From Trinickia mobilis (GTDB lineage: Bacteria > Pseudomonadota > Gammaproteobacteria > Burkholderiales > Burkholderiaceae), in assembly GCF_017315705.1 (NCBI RefSeq), contig NZ_JAFLRF010000002.1, positions 124,001 to 188,000 of the forward strand: a DNA stretch of 64,000 nucleotides, given 5' to 3'. The position numbers were made by a program, and so were the translations under genes. The number at the start of each line of letters is the position of its first letter. Within the stretch, counting starts at the first letter, position 1. Shown piece by piece: positions 35,872 to 45,316 of this stretch. The notes below the pieces were generated by a model. It made no database searches. It was not told where the DNA came from and worked only from the letters and a program-made list of their open reading frames with translations.

Positions 35872-36038
35872 GGTGCCTTTCGACAAGGGAAAAATGCGGT
35901 GCCGCCGTTGGCGGCTGCAGCAACCGCAAATTGCGGCGCTGCCGGCGTCGAGAATTGAGACGCACGGTAAAGCGTAGCAAAAAAACCGCGCTATCGTTGC
36001 ACGGGTGGAGGCTCAAAAAGCCTCGATAAGAGACCAAC

Positions 36039-36323
36039 ATGACTGTCACCAACGAACAACCGACGGTCAAGACCGGGGAACTGCTGCCAGCCCAGCTGGC
36101 GGACAGCCAGCTTGACCACTTCGAGCGCATGGTCCAACTCGTCACGCGCGCCGACGCCAGCAGCGCGTCAAACCGGTTCGATCTCGAATACTGGGAAAAG
36201 CGCATTCGAGCGCTCGTCAAAACGCACGAGCTGGTGACCACGCAGCGACACCGCGTGATCGTGATGCTCGACTTGCTCGAGCGGCATGCGCTGATCAGAA
36301 TGCGCGACGGCGCGGCGAGCTGA
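36039..36323 (+). CDS. Hypothetical small protein
   Basis: 94 residues, soluble and mainly helical, with a charged second half (YWEKRIRALVKTHELVTTQR and LLERHALIRMRDG). Preceded by AAGAGACCAAC. Codon use is like the neighbours. No family recognised; it is divergent from the AraC regulator across 167 nt. Confidence 0.6.
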   Translation: MTVTNEQPTVKTGELLPAQLADSQLDHFERMVQLVTRADASSASNRFDLEYWEKRIRALVKTHELVTTQRHRVIVMLDLLERHALIRMRDGAAS

Positions 36324-36718
36324 GGCAGGCGGCAGAAATCAAGCGGCGCCGCACGCGCGCAGATGTGGGCCGAATTGTAAAAAAAACTACAGTCCAAGAA
36401 CCTGAGAGTCACGCTATCGACGGCGCTTTGCCGGGAGCCAGGACGTTGCGCTTGCCAATCAGCGGCAGCTGAGGTCCGTTTGCTGCTTCGACGAATCCGC
36501 GCTATCGACCCGATATGGCGGGCATTCCACCGACTCCATAGCGGCCGTTCCTTGCGTCGTTCGGCCTCCTCCTGCTATGCCCGAGAGGCATGCCCCCCCT
36601 GCATACAAGGTCTTTGCCGCACGCTCTACGGAAACCTATAGTCGTTGCACCACCTTGGATCAAAAGTGGCGCTACGAAGAAGTTCGTTGGTTTGATTGCA
36701 GAAACCTTAGGAAATCAC
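36324..36718. other. Intergenic region, 395 nt, no gene seen
   Basis: Lies between the small hypothetical gene and the SDR gene, both plus strand. It contains an A-run (about 36378-36386) and is noticeably less GC-rich near 36630-36720. Frames crossing it are open only by extension of the SDR frame and lack a ribosome binding site. Confidence 0.5.
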
Positions 36719-37459
36719 ATGTCCAAGTTAGCTCAGAAAGTGGCACTCGTTACCGGTGGCTCACGCGGCATCGGTGCGGCAATCGCGAAACGTCTGGCGG
36801 CGGATGGAGCGAGTGTGGCCTTTACCTACGCGAAGGACGCCGGCGCGGCGTCGGCCGTGGTCAAAGAGATTGAACTCAATGGCGGAAGGGCCATTGCGAT
36901 CCAGGCGGACGCTGCTGACGTCGAGGCCGTCGAGGCGGCGGTCGAGAAAACTTTTGCGACCTTCGGGCGGCTGGATGTGCTGGTGAACAATGCGGGCACG
37001 GCCATTCCGAAACCGTTTGAAGACACGACGCTGGAGGAGATGGATAAAGTGATCGACATCAACATCCGCGGCGTATTCGCTACGACCAAGGCTGCGCTGA
37101 AGCACCTGAGCGAGGGTGGCCGCATCATCATGATCGGCTCGGCGGTGGGCGAGCGTGCCATCGCGCCCGGGCTGGTGCCCTACGCGGCCACCAAGGCAGC
37201 GGTCAGGATGTTCACCCAGGCGCTGTCCAGAGAGTTGGGAGGCCGGGGCATCACGGTCAACAACGTCCAGCCGGGGCCGATCGATACAGACTTGAATCCC
37301 GCCTCAGGCGATTGGGCGGTGCCGCAGAAGGCCGCCACAGCGCTCAATCGATACGGGCGCGCCGAGGAGATCGCCGCAATGGTAGCGTTCGTCGCCGGCC
37401 CGGAGGCCTCGTACATTACCGGGACGAATCTTACGGTGGATGGCGGGATGAACGCCTGA
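36719..37459 (+). CDS. Short-chain dehydrogenase/reductase (SDR), FabG-like
   Basis: 246-residue classical SDR. NADP-binding VTGGSRGIGAAIAKRL, NNAG (VLVNNAGTAIP), catalytic Ser in MIGSAVG and YAATK with Tyr/Lys; GRGITVNNVQPGPIDTDLNP and the C-terminus YITGTNLTVDGGMNA are typical of 3-oxoacyl-ACP-reductase-like members. TTAGGAAATCAC precedes the ATG at 36719, and the upstream extension of the frame is not supported. Substrate not evident. Confidence 0.92.
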   Translation: MSKLAQKVALVTGGSRGIGAAIAKRLAADGASVAFTYAKDAGAASAVVKEIELNGGRAIAIQADAADVEAVEAAVEKTFATFGRLDVLVNNAGTAIPKPFEDTTLEEMDKVIDINIRGVFATTKAALKHLSEGGRIIMIGSAVGERAIAPGLVPYAATKAAVRMFTQALSRELGGRGITVNNVQPGPIDTDLNPASGDWAVPQKAATALNRYGRAEEIAAMVAFVAGPEASYITGTNLTVDGGMNA

Positions 37460-37535
37460 GCCTGGGCACCTATTCGGCCTACGGATTTGACGAAGGGCGA
37501 CGACCGTGCGAACGCGCCGGGGAGTCGCTGTCGGA

Positions 37536-37796
37536 CTAGCGATAGTTAATGAAGTCGATGATGTCGTTGATGAACCACGGCAAAATCAATTGCGTATCGG
37601 GATAGCTGACACCGACGCTGAGTCTCGGCGGCTTTGACGTGGAGTTGCCGGGCGTCGCACCTTCGGTAGTATGCAGAATGTAGGTATCCGTGGCGGCCGG
37701 ACTTGGCCGGGCGGTCTGATTATTCGTGGACGACCCTGTCGACGCGCAGCCGGCGGTGAGCACGAAGAGGGCCGCTGCGAAGCAAAAGGGCTTCAT
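37536..37796 (-). CDS. Small lipoprotein
   Basis: 86 residues with a lipoprotein signal MKPFCFAAALFVLTAGCAS; LTAGC is the lipobox, and Ser at +3 after the Cys is compatible with outer-membrane sorting. The mature part is Ser/Thr/Pro-rich then ends VSYPDTQLILPWFINDIIDF. No family recognised. Flanked by a plus-strand SDR gene and a minus-strand TetR gene. Confidence 0.7.
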   Translation of the reverse strand: MKPFCFAAALFVLTAGCASTGSSTNNQTARPSPAATDTYILHTTEGATPGNSTSKPPRLSVGVSYPDTQLILPWFINDIIDFINYR

Positions 37797-37936
37797 GATG
37801 GTGTGAACTCCAGCAACGTGACTTTGACAATAGGGTCGATGAAGAATTCGTCGCGGTACGTGCCTGGACTCTGCCGAACGCAGGAGGCGCAGTCCGGCCC
37901 TGAGCGGACCTCCGTATCCGCTGAGTATCGAGCTTG

Positions 37937-38578
37937 TTACGGCCGTCGGCGCGGGCGTGCGCGCGATTGAATTCCGGGTTGCGTGTCCACGGCGGTGAGG
38001 AGATGCTGACGGCCCTCGTCAAGAATTTCATCCGCGAGCGCCGGGTCAACGTCTGCAACAGCACGCGAAAGCAGCAGTGTACCGACCATCTGGGTGAACA
38101 AAGTAATCGCCTTCCTGCGGCCGCCTTCGCTGATCCCCTCTGCCTCTTCGATGACCTTGGCGAATCGTTCGAGGTTCGTCGCAAGACCTTGCGCGTAAGA
38201 ACCGCGCGCCACGCCGTCGAACCGGGGGGCGTCGCCGACAAAACCCGACCAGGGGCAACCCGCATCGACATTCGCGCGATGCTCGGGGGACAGGTACCAC
38301 TGAATGTTTTCCTTGACCGGGTCGGCGTCAGCTGACCTGGCGTTTTCGATGAGGGAGGCAAAAGCCTCTCCACCCTCTTCCATCGCCTTTTCCATCACTG
38401 CGGCGACCAGCGCGTCCTTCGATTTGAAGTGGTTGTAGAAACCGCCCTGCGTAAAGCCCGCCGCCTTCATCAGCTCGGCGAGCCCGACCGCATCGACGCC
38501 GCGCTCGCGAAACAGCTTCTCGGCGGCGGCCACGATTGCGCGCCGGTTTTCAACCGCCTGCTGCCTGGAAACACCCAC
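37937..38578 (-). CDS. TetR/AcrR-family transcriptional regulator
   Basis: 213 residues. N-terminal HTH: RRAIVAAAEKLFRERGVDAVGLAELMKAAGFTQGGFYNHFKSKDALVAAV, the classical TetR signature; the C-terminal domain resembles the TetR_C ligand part (GCPWSGFVGDAP region). GTG at 38578 with AGGGAGGGGAA upstream is the start. The divergent SnoaL-like gene lies 228 nt away with two matching palindromes between, so it probably represses that gene and itself. Confidence 0.9.
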   Translation of the reverse strand: MGVSRQQAVENRRAIVAAAEKLFRERGVDAVGLAELMKAAGFTQGGFYNHFKSKDALVAAVMEKAMEEGGEAFASLIENARSADADPVKENIQWYLSPEHRANVDAGCPWSGFVGDAPRFDGVARGSYAQGLATNLERFAKVIEEAEGISEGGRRKAITLFTQMVGTLLLSRAVADVDPALADEILDEGRQHLLTAVDTQPGIQSRARPRRRP

Positions 38579-38626
38579 TTCCCCTCCCTTCGGCCGGCTA
38601 CGGCCCAATAAGACCCATCGAAAAAT

Positions 38627-38646
38627 ACAATGTCGATCACCATTGA
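38627..38646. promoter_or_regulatory. TetR-type operator candidate, copy 1 (ACAATG-N8-CATTGA)
   Basis: Imperfect dyad with the same arm sequence and the same 8-nt spacer as copy 2, 48 nt upstream of the tetR start. The single mismatch in the right arm suggests a weaker site. Confidence 0.6.
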
Positions 38647-38679
38647 CATTACCCGTGCGGGCGCCCACAATCCGTCGCA

Positions 38680-38705
38680 ATGACAATGTCACTCACCATT
38701 GTCAT
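38680..38705. promoter_or_regulatory. TetR-type operator candidate, copy 2 (ATGACAATG-N8-CATTGTCAT)
   Basis: Perfect 9-bp arms and 8-nt spacer (26 nt), centred about 115 nt from both divergent start codons. Length and symmetry fit a TetR-family dimer site. The two copies share the core ACAATG-N8-CATTG. Confidence 0.75.
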
Positions 38706-38806
38706 GAGTATAGCCTTCTTTACCTGAACGTTCAGGCAGCAGGGGGCACAACGGCTATCTGACGCCTGAGGGCGTCGTCACCCGAATCTTGAAAGAGGGC
38801 CTCGAC

Positions 38807-39208
38807 ATGACGAAGACAACCCCTGAACAGAACAAGGCGCTCGTGCTGGAAGCATTCGACACCCTGTTCAACAAGCGCGACTACGTTGCAGCACAGCACT
38901 TCTGGTCCGATCGCTACATTCAGCACAGCGCCCATATTGCACCGGGTCGCGACGGCCTGTTCAACCTGGTTCGCGCGCTGCCTGACACCGCGCGCTACGA
39001 GAACCAGCTGATCGTGGCCGAAGGTGACTATGTCATCGCACATGGCCGCTTCACCGGGATCGGCAGGTCCGCTGCGTGGATAGCAGCCGACGTCGTCCGC
39101 TTCGAGGACGGCAAGCTCGCCGAGCACTGGGACGTCCTCCAGGACGAAGCGACCCAGGCGCAATCCGCGAGCGGCCTGCCGATGTTCGGCGACCGGTTCC
39201 CTGCCTGA
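38807..39208 (+). CDS. SnoaL-like / NTF2-like protein
   Basis: 133-residue alpha+beta-barrel protein. FNKRDYVAAQHFWSDRYIQHSAHIAPGRDGL and YVIAHGRFTG...DVVRFEDGKLAEHWDVLQDE are typical of the predicted SnoaL/ester-cyclase-like group. ATG at 38807 is preceded by GAGGGCCTCGAC; the TTG frame start at 38789 is not supported. 43 nt before an SDR gene, so cotranscribed. The pair is likely repressed by the TetR gene. Confidence 0.85.
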   Translation: MTKTTPEQNKALVLEAFDTLFNKRDYVAAQHFWSDRYIQHSAHIAPGRDGLFNLVRALPDTARYENQLIVAEGDYVIAHGRFTGIGRSAAWIAADVVRFEDGKLAEHWDVLQDEATQAQSASGLPMFGDRFPA

Positions 39209-39251
39209 GCGCGCAACCATCAACCCCTGATACATCAACAAGGAAACGATC

Positions 39252-40007
39252 ATGAAACTCACCGGAAACACGATCTTCATCACGGGCGGCGGTTCGGGCA
39301 TTGGCCGCGGGCTCGCCGAGGCGCTCCACAAGCGCGGCAACAAGGTCATCATCGGCGGCCGCCGGCGCAGCCACCTGGACGAGGTGGTGGCGGCGAACCC
39401 TGGCATGGCCGCGGTCGAGCTCGACCTCTCCGATGCCGCCAGCATCGGCCGGGTAGCGGCGCAGTTGATCGCGGACTATCCCGATCTCAATGTGCTGATC
39501 AATAACGCCGGGATCATGCAGCCCGACCAGGCGGGTGGCCAGATCGACGACGCGCTGATGGTGTCCACCATCACGACCAACCTCATGGGGCCGATCCGCA
39601 TGACGTCCGCGCTGATCGATCACCTCAAGACCAGGAACGATGCTGTCGTCGCCTATACCAGCTCGGTGCTGGCTTTCGTGCCGTTGGCGGTGACCGCCGT
39701 GTACTCGTCGACCAAGGCGGCGCTTCATTCGTACGTCCTGTCGCAACGCTTCATGCTGCGGGACACGACGGTTCGCGTGCTCGAGATCGCACCGCCTTGG
39801 GTGCGCACGGACCTCATGAACAGCCGCGAAGCCGAGCAGGCGATGCCGCTTGAAGCGTACATCGACGAAACGATGGCTGTCCTCGGAACCGATGCCGATG
39901 AAATTCTGGTTGAAGGCGCCAAGCTGTTCCGCGGCAACCCGGGTCCCGATGAACACGAGCTGGTCAACGGCTTCAATGCACAGATGACGGAAGTGCTGGG
40001 CGGGTGA
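39252..40007 (+). CDS. Short-chain dehydrogenase, DltE-like
   Basis: 251-residue SDR with IFITGGGSGIGRGLAEAL, VLINNAGIMQPD, catalytic Ser region (YTSSVLAFVPL) and YSSTKAALHSY. The central motif 'AVYSSTKAALHSYVLSQRF' and 'PPWVRTDLM' fit the DltE-type branch of uncertain substrate. GGAAACGATC is the ribosome binding site. Probably induced with the SnoaL-like gene. Confidence 0.92.
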   Translation: MKLTGNTIFITGGGSGIGRGLAEALHKRGNKVIIGGRRRSHLDEVVAANPGMAAVELDLSDAASIGRVAAQLIADYPDLNVLINNAGIMQPDQAGGQIDDALMVSTITTNLMGPIRMTSALIDHLKTRNDAVVAYTSSVLAFVPLAVTAVYSSTKAALHSYVLSQRFMLRDTTVRVLEIAPPWVRTDLMNSREAEQAMPLEAYIDETMAVLGTDADEILVEGAKLFRGNPGPDEHELVNGFNAQMTEVLGG

Positions 40008-40075
40008 ATTGCCGGCTGCCGGAGACGTGATCCAGGCGATTCGCGGACGGATGAGCCATCCGCCCGTCGCCGCGC

Positions 40076-40984
40076 CTACCGTCTCGCGCGCGGCGCGCCA
40101 TGCTTCGCGCCGCGCGCGAGTTCTACAAACGCGTGCAGATAGTCGATGCCGGCATCGGCCTCTCGCGTACCCAGAAAGATCTGCTTCGCGACACCGTTGC
40201 GTCCAAGTTTGACGCTCGCCACAGGCATACGGTCCGCATACTCGTCGGCGAGCCAGCGCGGCAGCGCGGCCACGCCGCGATCGCTCGCGACCATCTGCAA
40301 CATGATGTCGGTGGTCTCGATCGTCTTGTGGCGGCGCGGCACCACGCCCGCCGGCCGCAGGAACTGAGTGTAGATATCGAGCCGATCGGTCTCGACCGGG
40401 TAAGTGATCAGCGTCTCGCCGACGAGTTGCTCCGGCGTCACATAACGGACATTCGCGAGCCGATGCCGTTCCGAGACCACGAGCACCTGCTCGTAGTCGA
40501 ACACCGGATCGAAGCGCAATCCCGGCCGCATGAGCGGATCAGGCGTGACGAGCACGTCGATGTCGTAGCCGAAGAGCGCGCCGATGCCGCCGAACTGGAA
40601 ACGCTGCTTCACATCCACGTCGACATCGGGCCAGCGCGACAGATACGGCGACACCACCTTGAGCAGCCACTGATAGCACGGGTGGCACTCCATGCCGATG
40701 CGCAGCGTACCGCGCTCGCCGTCTGCGTACTGCTTCATTCGCGCTTCCGCGTGCTCGAACTGAGGAAGGAGCCGGTTGGCCAGCGAGAGCAGGTACTGCC
40801 CCGCCTGCGTAAGCCGCAGCGTTCGTCCTTCGCGATCCCAGATCGGCGTGCCGAGCTGTTGCTCGATTTTCTTGACGGTATGGCTGAGCGCCGACTGCGT
40901 GAGATGCAGCGCGTTGGCCGCTGCCGTCAAAGAGCCTTGACGCTCCACTTCACGGATGATGACGAGATGAAACCGTTCCAGCAT
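40076..40984 (-). CDS. metR: LysR-type regulator of methionine synthesis (MetR)
   Basis: 302 residues; MLERFHLVIIREVERQGSLTAAANALHLTQSALSHTVKKIE is the characteristic MetR start, and DIDVLVTPDPLMRPGLRFDPVFDYEQVLV and ETLITYPVETDRLDIYTQF continue the match. It is divergent from metE by 127 nt. ATG at 40984 is preferred to TTG upstream. In the family homocysteine is co-activator for metE transcription. Confidence 0.93.
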   Translation of the reverse strand: MLERFHLVIIREVERQGSLTAAANALHLTQSALSHTVKKIEQQLGTPIWDREGRTLRLTQAGQYLLSLANRLLPQFEHAEARMKQYADGERGTLRIGMECHPCYQWLLKVVSPYLSRWPDVDVDVKQRFQFGGIGALFGYDIDVLVTPDPLMRPGLRFDPVFDYEQVLVVSERHRLANVRYVTPEQLVGETLITYPVETDRLDIYTQFLRPAGVVPRRHKTIETTDIMLQMVASDRGVAALPRWLADEYADRMPVASVKLGRNGVAKQIFLGTREADAGIDYLHAFVELARGAKHGAPRARR

Positions 40985-41047
40985 GGCAAGGACTCGCAAA
41001 AAGTGACATGAACAAATCTAATGGATCAATGAAAAAATGCCATTTTA

Positions 41048-41062
41048 TTTCATGAGATGAAA
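41048..41062. promoter_or_regulatory. Palindrome TTTCAT-GAG-ATGAAA in the metR-metE promoter region
   Basis: Perfect 6-bp arms, 3-nt centre, in the A/T-rich divergent region. It contains the TGAA and TTCA halves of MetR boxes, but in inverted order; a second TGAA at about 41031 and TTCA at 41049-41052 form a wider dyad. Probable MetR site, exact bases unproven. Confidence 0.45.
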
Positions 41063-41111
41063 ATCCTACCATTGCTGCCAGATCTTTCCCTCTTCCTGAA
41101 CGGCAGCTTCC

Positions 41112-43406
41112 ATGGTTACGACACACAATCTCGGCTTCCCGCGCATCGGCGCCAAACGCGAACTGAAATTCGCCCTCGAGAATTATTGGAAGGGCCAGTC
41201 CTCGCGCGACGAACTCAAGGCACTGGGCGCGCAGTTGCGTCAGCGTCACTGGGAGAATCAGCAAGGTCTCGATCTGGCTCCCGTCGGCGACTTCGCGTTC
41301 TATGACCAGGTGCTCGACATGAGCTTCACCCTGGGCAACCTGCCGGAGCGTGTGCGGGGCTTCCACGGCGACGCGCTCGACAACGCCTTCCGTGTGGCGC
41401 GCGGCCGTTCTGCGCAGACCGCAGAAGAACATGGCGCGTGCTGCGGCGGCGTCGCGGCGGGCGAGATGACCAAGTGGTTCGATACGAACTATCACTACAT
41501 CGTGCCGGAGTTCTCCGCGACGACCGGCTTCACGCTGGACGCGTCACGCCTCGTGACGCAGCTGACCGAGGCCCGTTCCTTCGGCATGAACGCAAAGCCC
41601 GTGATCATCGGCCCGGTCACGTACCTGTGGCTCGGCAAGGCGAAAGACGATTCCGACCGCCTCGCGCTGCTGCCGAAGTTGCTGCCCGTGTACGGTGCGC
41701 TGCTCGACAATTTCGCCGCACAGGGTGTCGAGTGGGTGCAGATCGACGAACCGGCGCTCGTCACCGAGCTCGATCCGGCATGGCAGCAGGCATTCGTCAC
41801 CGCGTACGAGGCACTTGAGACTCGCAGGGTCAAACTGCTGCTCGCGACGTACTTCGGTCAGTTGCAGGACAATCTCGCGCTCGCGTGCTCGCTGCCGGTG
41901 GATGGCCTGCACGTCGACGCCATCAATGCCCGCGACGAGGTCGCGAAGGCGGCTCGCGAACTGCCGGCGGACCGGGTGCTCTCGGTCGGCGCGATCAACG
42001 GCCGCAATATCTGGAAGACCGACCTGACCGCGGCCCTCGAATGGCTCGAACCGCTTGCGCAGACGCTCGGCGCGCGGCTGTGGATCGCGCCGTCGTGCTC
42101 GCTGCTGCACGTGCCGGTCGACCTTTCGAGCGAGCAGAAGCTCGATCCGGAGATCCGTTCGTGGCTGGCGTTCGCCTTGCAGAAGCTCGACGAACTGAAG
42201 GTGCTCGCGTCTGCGCTCAATCATGGCCGCGCGTCGGTTGCCGCGGAGCTGGCGTCGAATGCGGCGGCGATCGAGAGCCGTCGTGCGTCGCCGCGTGTCC
42301 ACAACCCGGCCGTCAAGGCGGCTCTGGGCCGCATCGACGCTGCGCTCGGCCAGCGTCAGAACCCGTATGCCGCCCGCGCGCCGAAGCAGACCGCGCGCTT
42401 GAGGCTGCCGGCATTCCCGACCACCACCATCGGCTCCTTCCCGCAGACCGCCGAGATCCGCCATGCGCGCAGCCAGTTCAAGGCCGGCGCGCTCGACGAG
42501 GCGGGCTACCAGGCCGCCATGCGGGCCGAGATCGCACGCAGCGTCCGTGAACAGGAGGCCCTGAGCCTGGACGTGCTGGTTCACGGCGAGGCCGAGCGCA
42601 ACGACATGGTCGAGTATTTCGGCGAGCAGCTGGACGGCTATGTCTTCAGCCAGTTCGGTTGGGTTCAGTCATATGGCTCGCGCTGCGTGAAGCCGCCCAT
42701 TCTGTTCGGCGACATCAGCCGCCCGAAGGCGATGACCGTGGAGTGGATCCAGTACGCGCAGTCCCTCACCAGCAAGCCGATGAAGGGCATGCTGACCGGG
42801 CCCGTGACCATCCTGAACTGGTCCTTCGTCCGCGACGACCAGCCGCGCCCGGTGTCCTGCCACCAGCTTGCGCTGGCGATCCGCGAAGAGGTGCTGGACC
42901 TGGAGCGCGCCGGCATCCGCGTGATCCAGATCGACGAGGCCGCGCTGCGCGAGGGCCTGCCGCTGCGCCGGTCGCAATGGCAGGGGTACCTGGACTGGGC
43001 GGTCGAGTCCTTCCGTATCACCGCCAATGGCGTGCGCGACGAGACCCAGATCCACACGCACATGTGCTACTCGGAGTTCAACGACATCATTGCATCGATC
43101 GCCGACATGGACGCGGACGTGATCACGATCGAAACGTCGCGCTCGGATAGGGAGCTGCTCGATGCCTTCGACAACTTCAAGTATCCGAACGAGATCGGGC
43201 CGGGCGTGTACGACATCCACTCCCCGAACATTCCGAGCCAGGAACATATTGTTCAGCTCATGAAGAAGGCAGCTGAACGCATTCCCGCGGAGCGCCTGTG
43301 GGTGAACCCGGACTGCGGCCTGAAGACGCGTCAGTGGGCGGAAGTCATTCCGGCGCTGACGAATATGGTGGCCGCCGCCAAAACATTGCGCCGCCAGGCG
43401 CAGTAA
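41112..43406 (+). CDS. metE: Cobalamin-independent methionine synthase
   Basis: 764-residue 5-methyltetrahydropteroyltriglutamate-homocysteine methyltransferase, last step of methionine synthesis without B12. N-terminal domain starts [21 protein letters not shown]. The catalytic C-terminal domain has [16 protein letters not shown], and the zinc ligands are visible in [11 protein letters not shown] (His, Cys), ITIETSRSD (Glu) and NPDCGLKTR (Cys). LEWLEPLA region is conserved. Starts at ATG 41112, divergent from metR. A single full-length copy of normal size. Confidence 0.97.
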   Translation: MVTTHNLGFPRIGAKRELKFALENYWKGQSSRDELKALGAQLRQRHWENQQGLDLAPVGDFAFYDQVLDMSFTLGNLPERVRGFHGDALDNAFRVARGRSAQTAEEHGACCGGVAAGEMTKWFDTNYHYIVPEFSATTGFTLDASRLVTQLTEARSFGMNAKPVIIGPVTYLWLGKAKDDSDRLALLPKLLPVYGALLDNFAAQGVEWVQIDEPALVTELDPAWQQAFVTAYEALETRRVKLLLATYFGQLQDNLALACSLPVDGLHVDAINARDEVAKAARELPADRVLSVGAINGRNIWKTDLTAALEWLEPLAQTLGARLWIAPSCSLLHVPVDLSSEQKLDPEIRSWLAFALQKLDELKVLASALNHGRASVAAELASNAAAIESRRASPRVHNPAVKAALGRIDAALGQRQNPYAARAPKQTARLRLPAFPTTTIGSFPQTAEIRHARSQFKAGALDEAGYQAAMRAEIARSVREQEALSLDVLVHGEAERNDMVEYFGEQLDGYVFSQFGWVQSYGSRCVKPPILFGDISRPKAMTVEWIQYAQSLTSKPMKGMLTGPVTILNWSFVRDDQPRPVSCHQLALAIREEVLDLERAGIRVIQIDEAALREGLPLRRSQWQGYLDWAVESFRITANGVRDETQIHTHMCYSEFNDIIASIADMDADVITIETSRSDRELLDAFDNFKYPNEIGPGVYDIHSPNIPSQEHIVQLMKKAAERIPAERLWVNPDCGLKTRQWAEVIPALTNMVAAAKTLRRQAQ

Positions 43407-43821
43407 CTTCACAAGTTCGCGATGCCTCGAATTCTGGTCCCGGTTCGATTCTATTCGGTAGGTCTTTCAGAGTGGTCGCGCGCCCATCCGGCCTCTTTCA
43501 GAACCCAGAGATGTTTCGAAACGGCCCGAAGCAGGCTGCCGGCGTCGCGTGTCCAGCCCGGGCATGCCGCTTGCTGGGCCTCAAGGAAACGACGGCGCCC
43601 GCTGTCCGGAACGCGATCCCCTCACCACGATAAGGCATTCTGAACATGTAGCGATCTCACACTGCAAACCTCCATCTGCAGCAGTGCGCTCCGGTGTGCC
43701 GGTTCTGTTGCCATGCCGGCAAACGGGACGCGCTCTTGCCGGCCGCACCGCGCGCCATTGCAGAATCTCTCACGGTGCAAATTGTCTAATTGTGTACGTC
43801 CCTTTTACGGGGGGATGCAAA
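43407..43821. other. Intergenic region, 415 nt, no gene seen
   Basis: Separates metE from the MHS carrier gene. No stem-loop with a T-run follows metE. The last 50 nt (AAATTGTCTAATTGTGTACG, about 43779-43798) are A/T-richer and may hold the carrier's promoter. Short frames across it lack ribosome binding sites. Confidence 0.5.
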
Positions 43822-45192
43822 ATGGCTGCCACTTCATCCGGGGCAATGCCCCTTTCCGATGAGGAGACTCGGCGCCAACTCCGCCGCGCCGTCATCGCAA
43901 GCACGATTGGTACCACGATCGAGTGGTACGACTTCTTCCTCTACAGCATCGTGACCGGCCTGATTTTCGCAAAGCTGTATTTTCCGGAGTCGAACCCGCT
44001 CGTCGGCACACTGCAGGCTTTTCTGATCTATGCCGTCGGCTTTGTAGCACGGCCGGTCGGCGCGGCCATTTTCGGCCACTACGGCGATCGCATCGGACGC
44101 AAGGCCACGCTGATCGTCACGCTGTTGTTGATGGGTCTCGCCACGTTTGCCGTGGCCTTCGTCCCCACCTATGCGACGATCGGCATCTGGGGGGCCATTG
44201 CACTCACCGCACTGCGCTTCATGCAGGGGGTGGGCGTCGGCGGCGAATGGGGCGGCTCGGTCTTGATGTCGATGGAATGGGCGCGCACTAACTCGCATCG
44301 AGGCTTCATTGCCTCCTGGCCGCAGTTCGGGGTGCCGGCGGGCCTGTTCCTGGCTAACCTGGCAGTGCTGGCCATGAGCCGGATTTCCGGCAGCAGTTTC
44401 GCCACCTGGGGCTGGCGAGTGCCGTTCTTCCTGAGTATCGTGCTCGTCGCGATCGGCCTCTATATCCGCTTAAATATTCTTGAAACGCCGATCTTCGCGC
44501 GGCTCCTGGCCGAGCACAGGATCGAGAAGAAGCCGATGCTCGAGGTGTTGCGCCGCCAGCCGAAGGACATCCTTCTCTCGGCCTTTGTCCGCATGGCCGA
44601 ACAGGCGCCTTTCTATATTTTCACGGCCTTCGTCTTCACCTATGGCGTCAGGAACCTGGGCGTGACACGCGACCTGTTGCTGACGGCGGTGCTGGCGGCT
44701 TCAGTTCTGGAATTCGGCACCATCCCGCTCTTTGGCCATGTGTCCGATCTGATCGGGCGGCGCCGGATGTACTTGATCGGTGCTGCCGCCGCCGGGGTAT
44801 TCGGCTTCATCTATTTTGCAATGGTCGATACCAAGGATCCGATCTGGATCTTCGTGGCGATTGTGCTCTCGCTGGTGCCGCACTCGATGATGTACGGCCC
44901 CCAAGCCGCTTTGATCGCTGAATCCTTCACGGGACGAATGCGTTACAGCGGCGCATCGCTGGGCTACCAGTTGGCGTCGGTCATCGCGGGCGGCCCTGCG
45001 CCGCTCATTGCGACCGCGCTCTTCGCTTACTACCACTCCGGCTATGCAATCGCGTACTACATCCTGGCATGCGCGGTGCTCAGCCTGATCGCGGCTTCGC
45101 TGATGGGCGATCGCACCAACAAGGACATCTCGCGGGAATACGACGACGCGCGGGCGTTGGGAGAGGGCGGACACCCGACCCCGGCCGCATGA
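43822..45192 (+). CDS. MFS transporter, MHS family
   Basis: 456-residue proton symporter of standard length. Signatures: TTIEWYDFFLYSIVTGLIF, FGHYGDRIGRKATL, LRFMQGVGVGGEWGGSVLM, and HVSDLIGRRRMYL in the second half. ATG at 43822 has GGGGGGATGCAAA upstream, which is better than the longer frame from 43549. Substrate cannot be named; family members carry organic acids, betaine or shikimate. Confidence 0.92.
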   Translation: MAATSSGAMPLSDEETRRQLRRAVIASTIGTTIEWYDFFLYSIVTGLIFAKLYFPESNPLVGTLQAFLIYAVGFVARPVGAAIFGHYGDRIGRKATLIVTLLLMGLATFAVAFVPTYATIGIWGAIALTALRFMQGVGVGGEWGGSVLMSMEWARTNSHRGFIASWPQFGVPAGLFLANLAVLAMSRISGSSFATWGWRVPFFLSIVLVAIGLYIRLNILETPIFARLLAEHRIEKKPMLEVLRRQPKDILLSAFVRMAEQAPFYIFTAFVFTYGVRNLGVTRDLLLTAVLAASVLEFGTIPLFGHVSDLIGRRRMYLIGAAAAGVFGFIYFAMVDTKDPIWIFVAIVLSLVPHSMMYGPQAALIAESFTGRMRYSGASLGYQLASVIAGGPAPLIATALFAYYHSGYAIAYYILACAVLSLIAASLMGDRTNKDISREYDDARALGEGGHPTPAA

Positions 45193-45204
45193 TCGATAGC
45201 GACT

Positions 45205-45241
45205 GGAGAAAAAAGAAGCGGCTGGTTTCGACGCCAGCCGC
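45205..45241 (-). terminator. Terminator of the YbaK-type deacylase gene
   Basis: Stem GCGGCTGG / CCAGCCGC with 8-nt loop at 45218-45241; read on the minus strand it is followed by TTCTTTTTTCTC, 76 nt after the deacylase stop. It may also serve the plus-strand carrier gene weakly. Confidence 0.75.
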
Positions 45242-45316
45242 ACAGCCGTTCGGTGAGGACGCCGGATCAGCCGAGACCTATGTGGCAGTCCATGCACACC
45301 AGGTCTCGGCTCCGGT

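Noticed and set aside
41000-41111. Cobalamin or SAM riboswitch in front of metE
   Set aside because: Only 127 nt between metR and metE and no conserved riboswitch core; LysR control explains the region.
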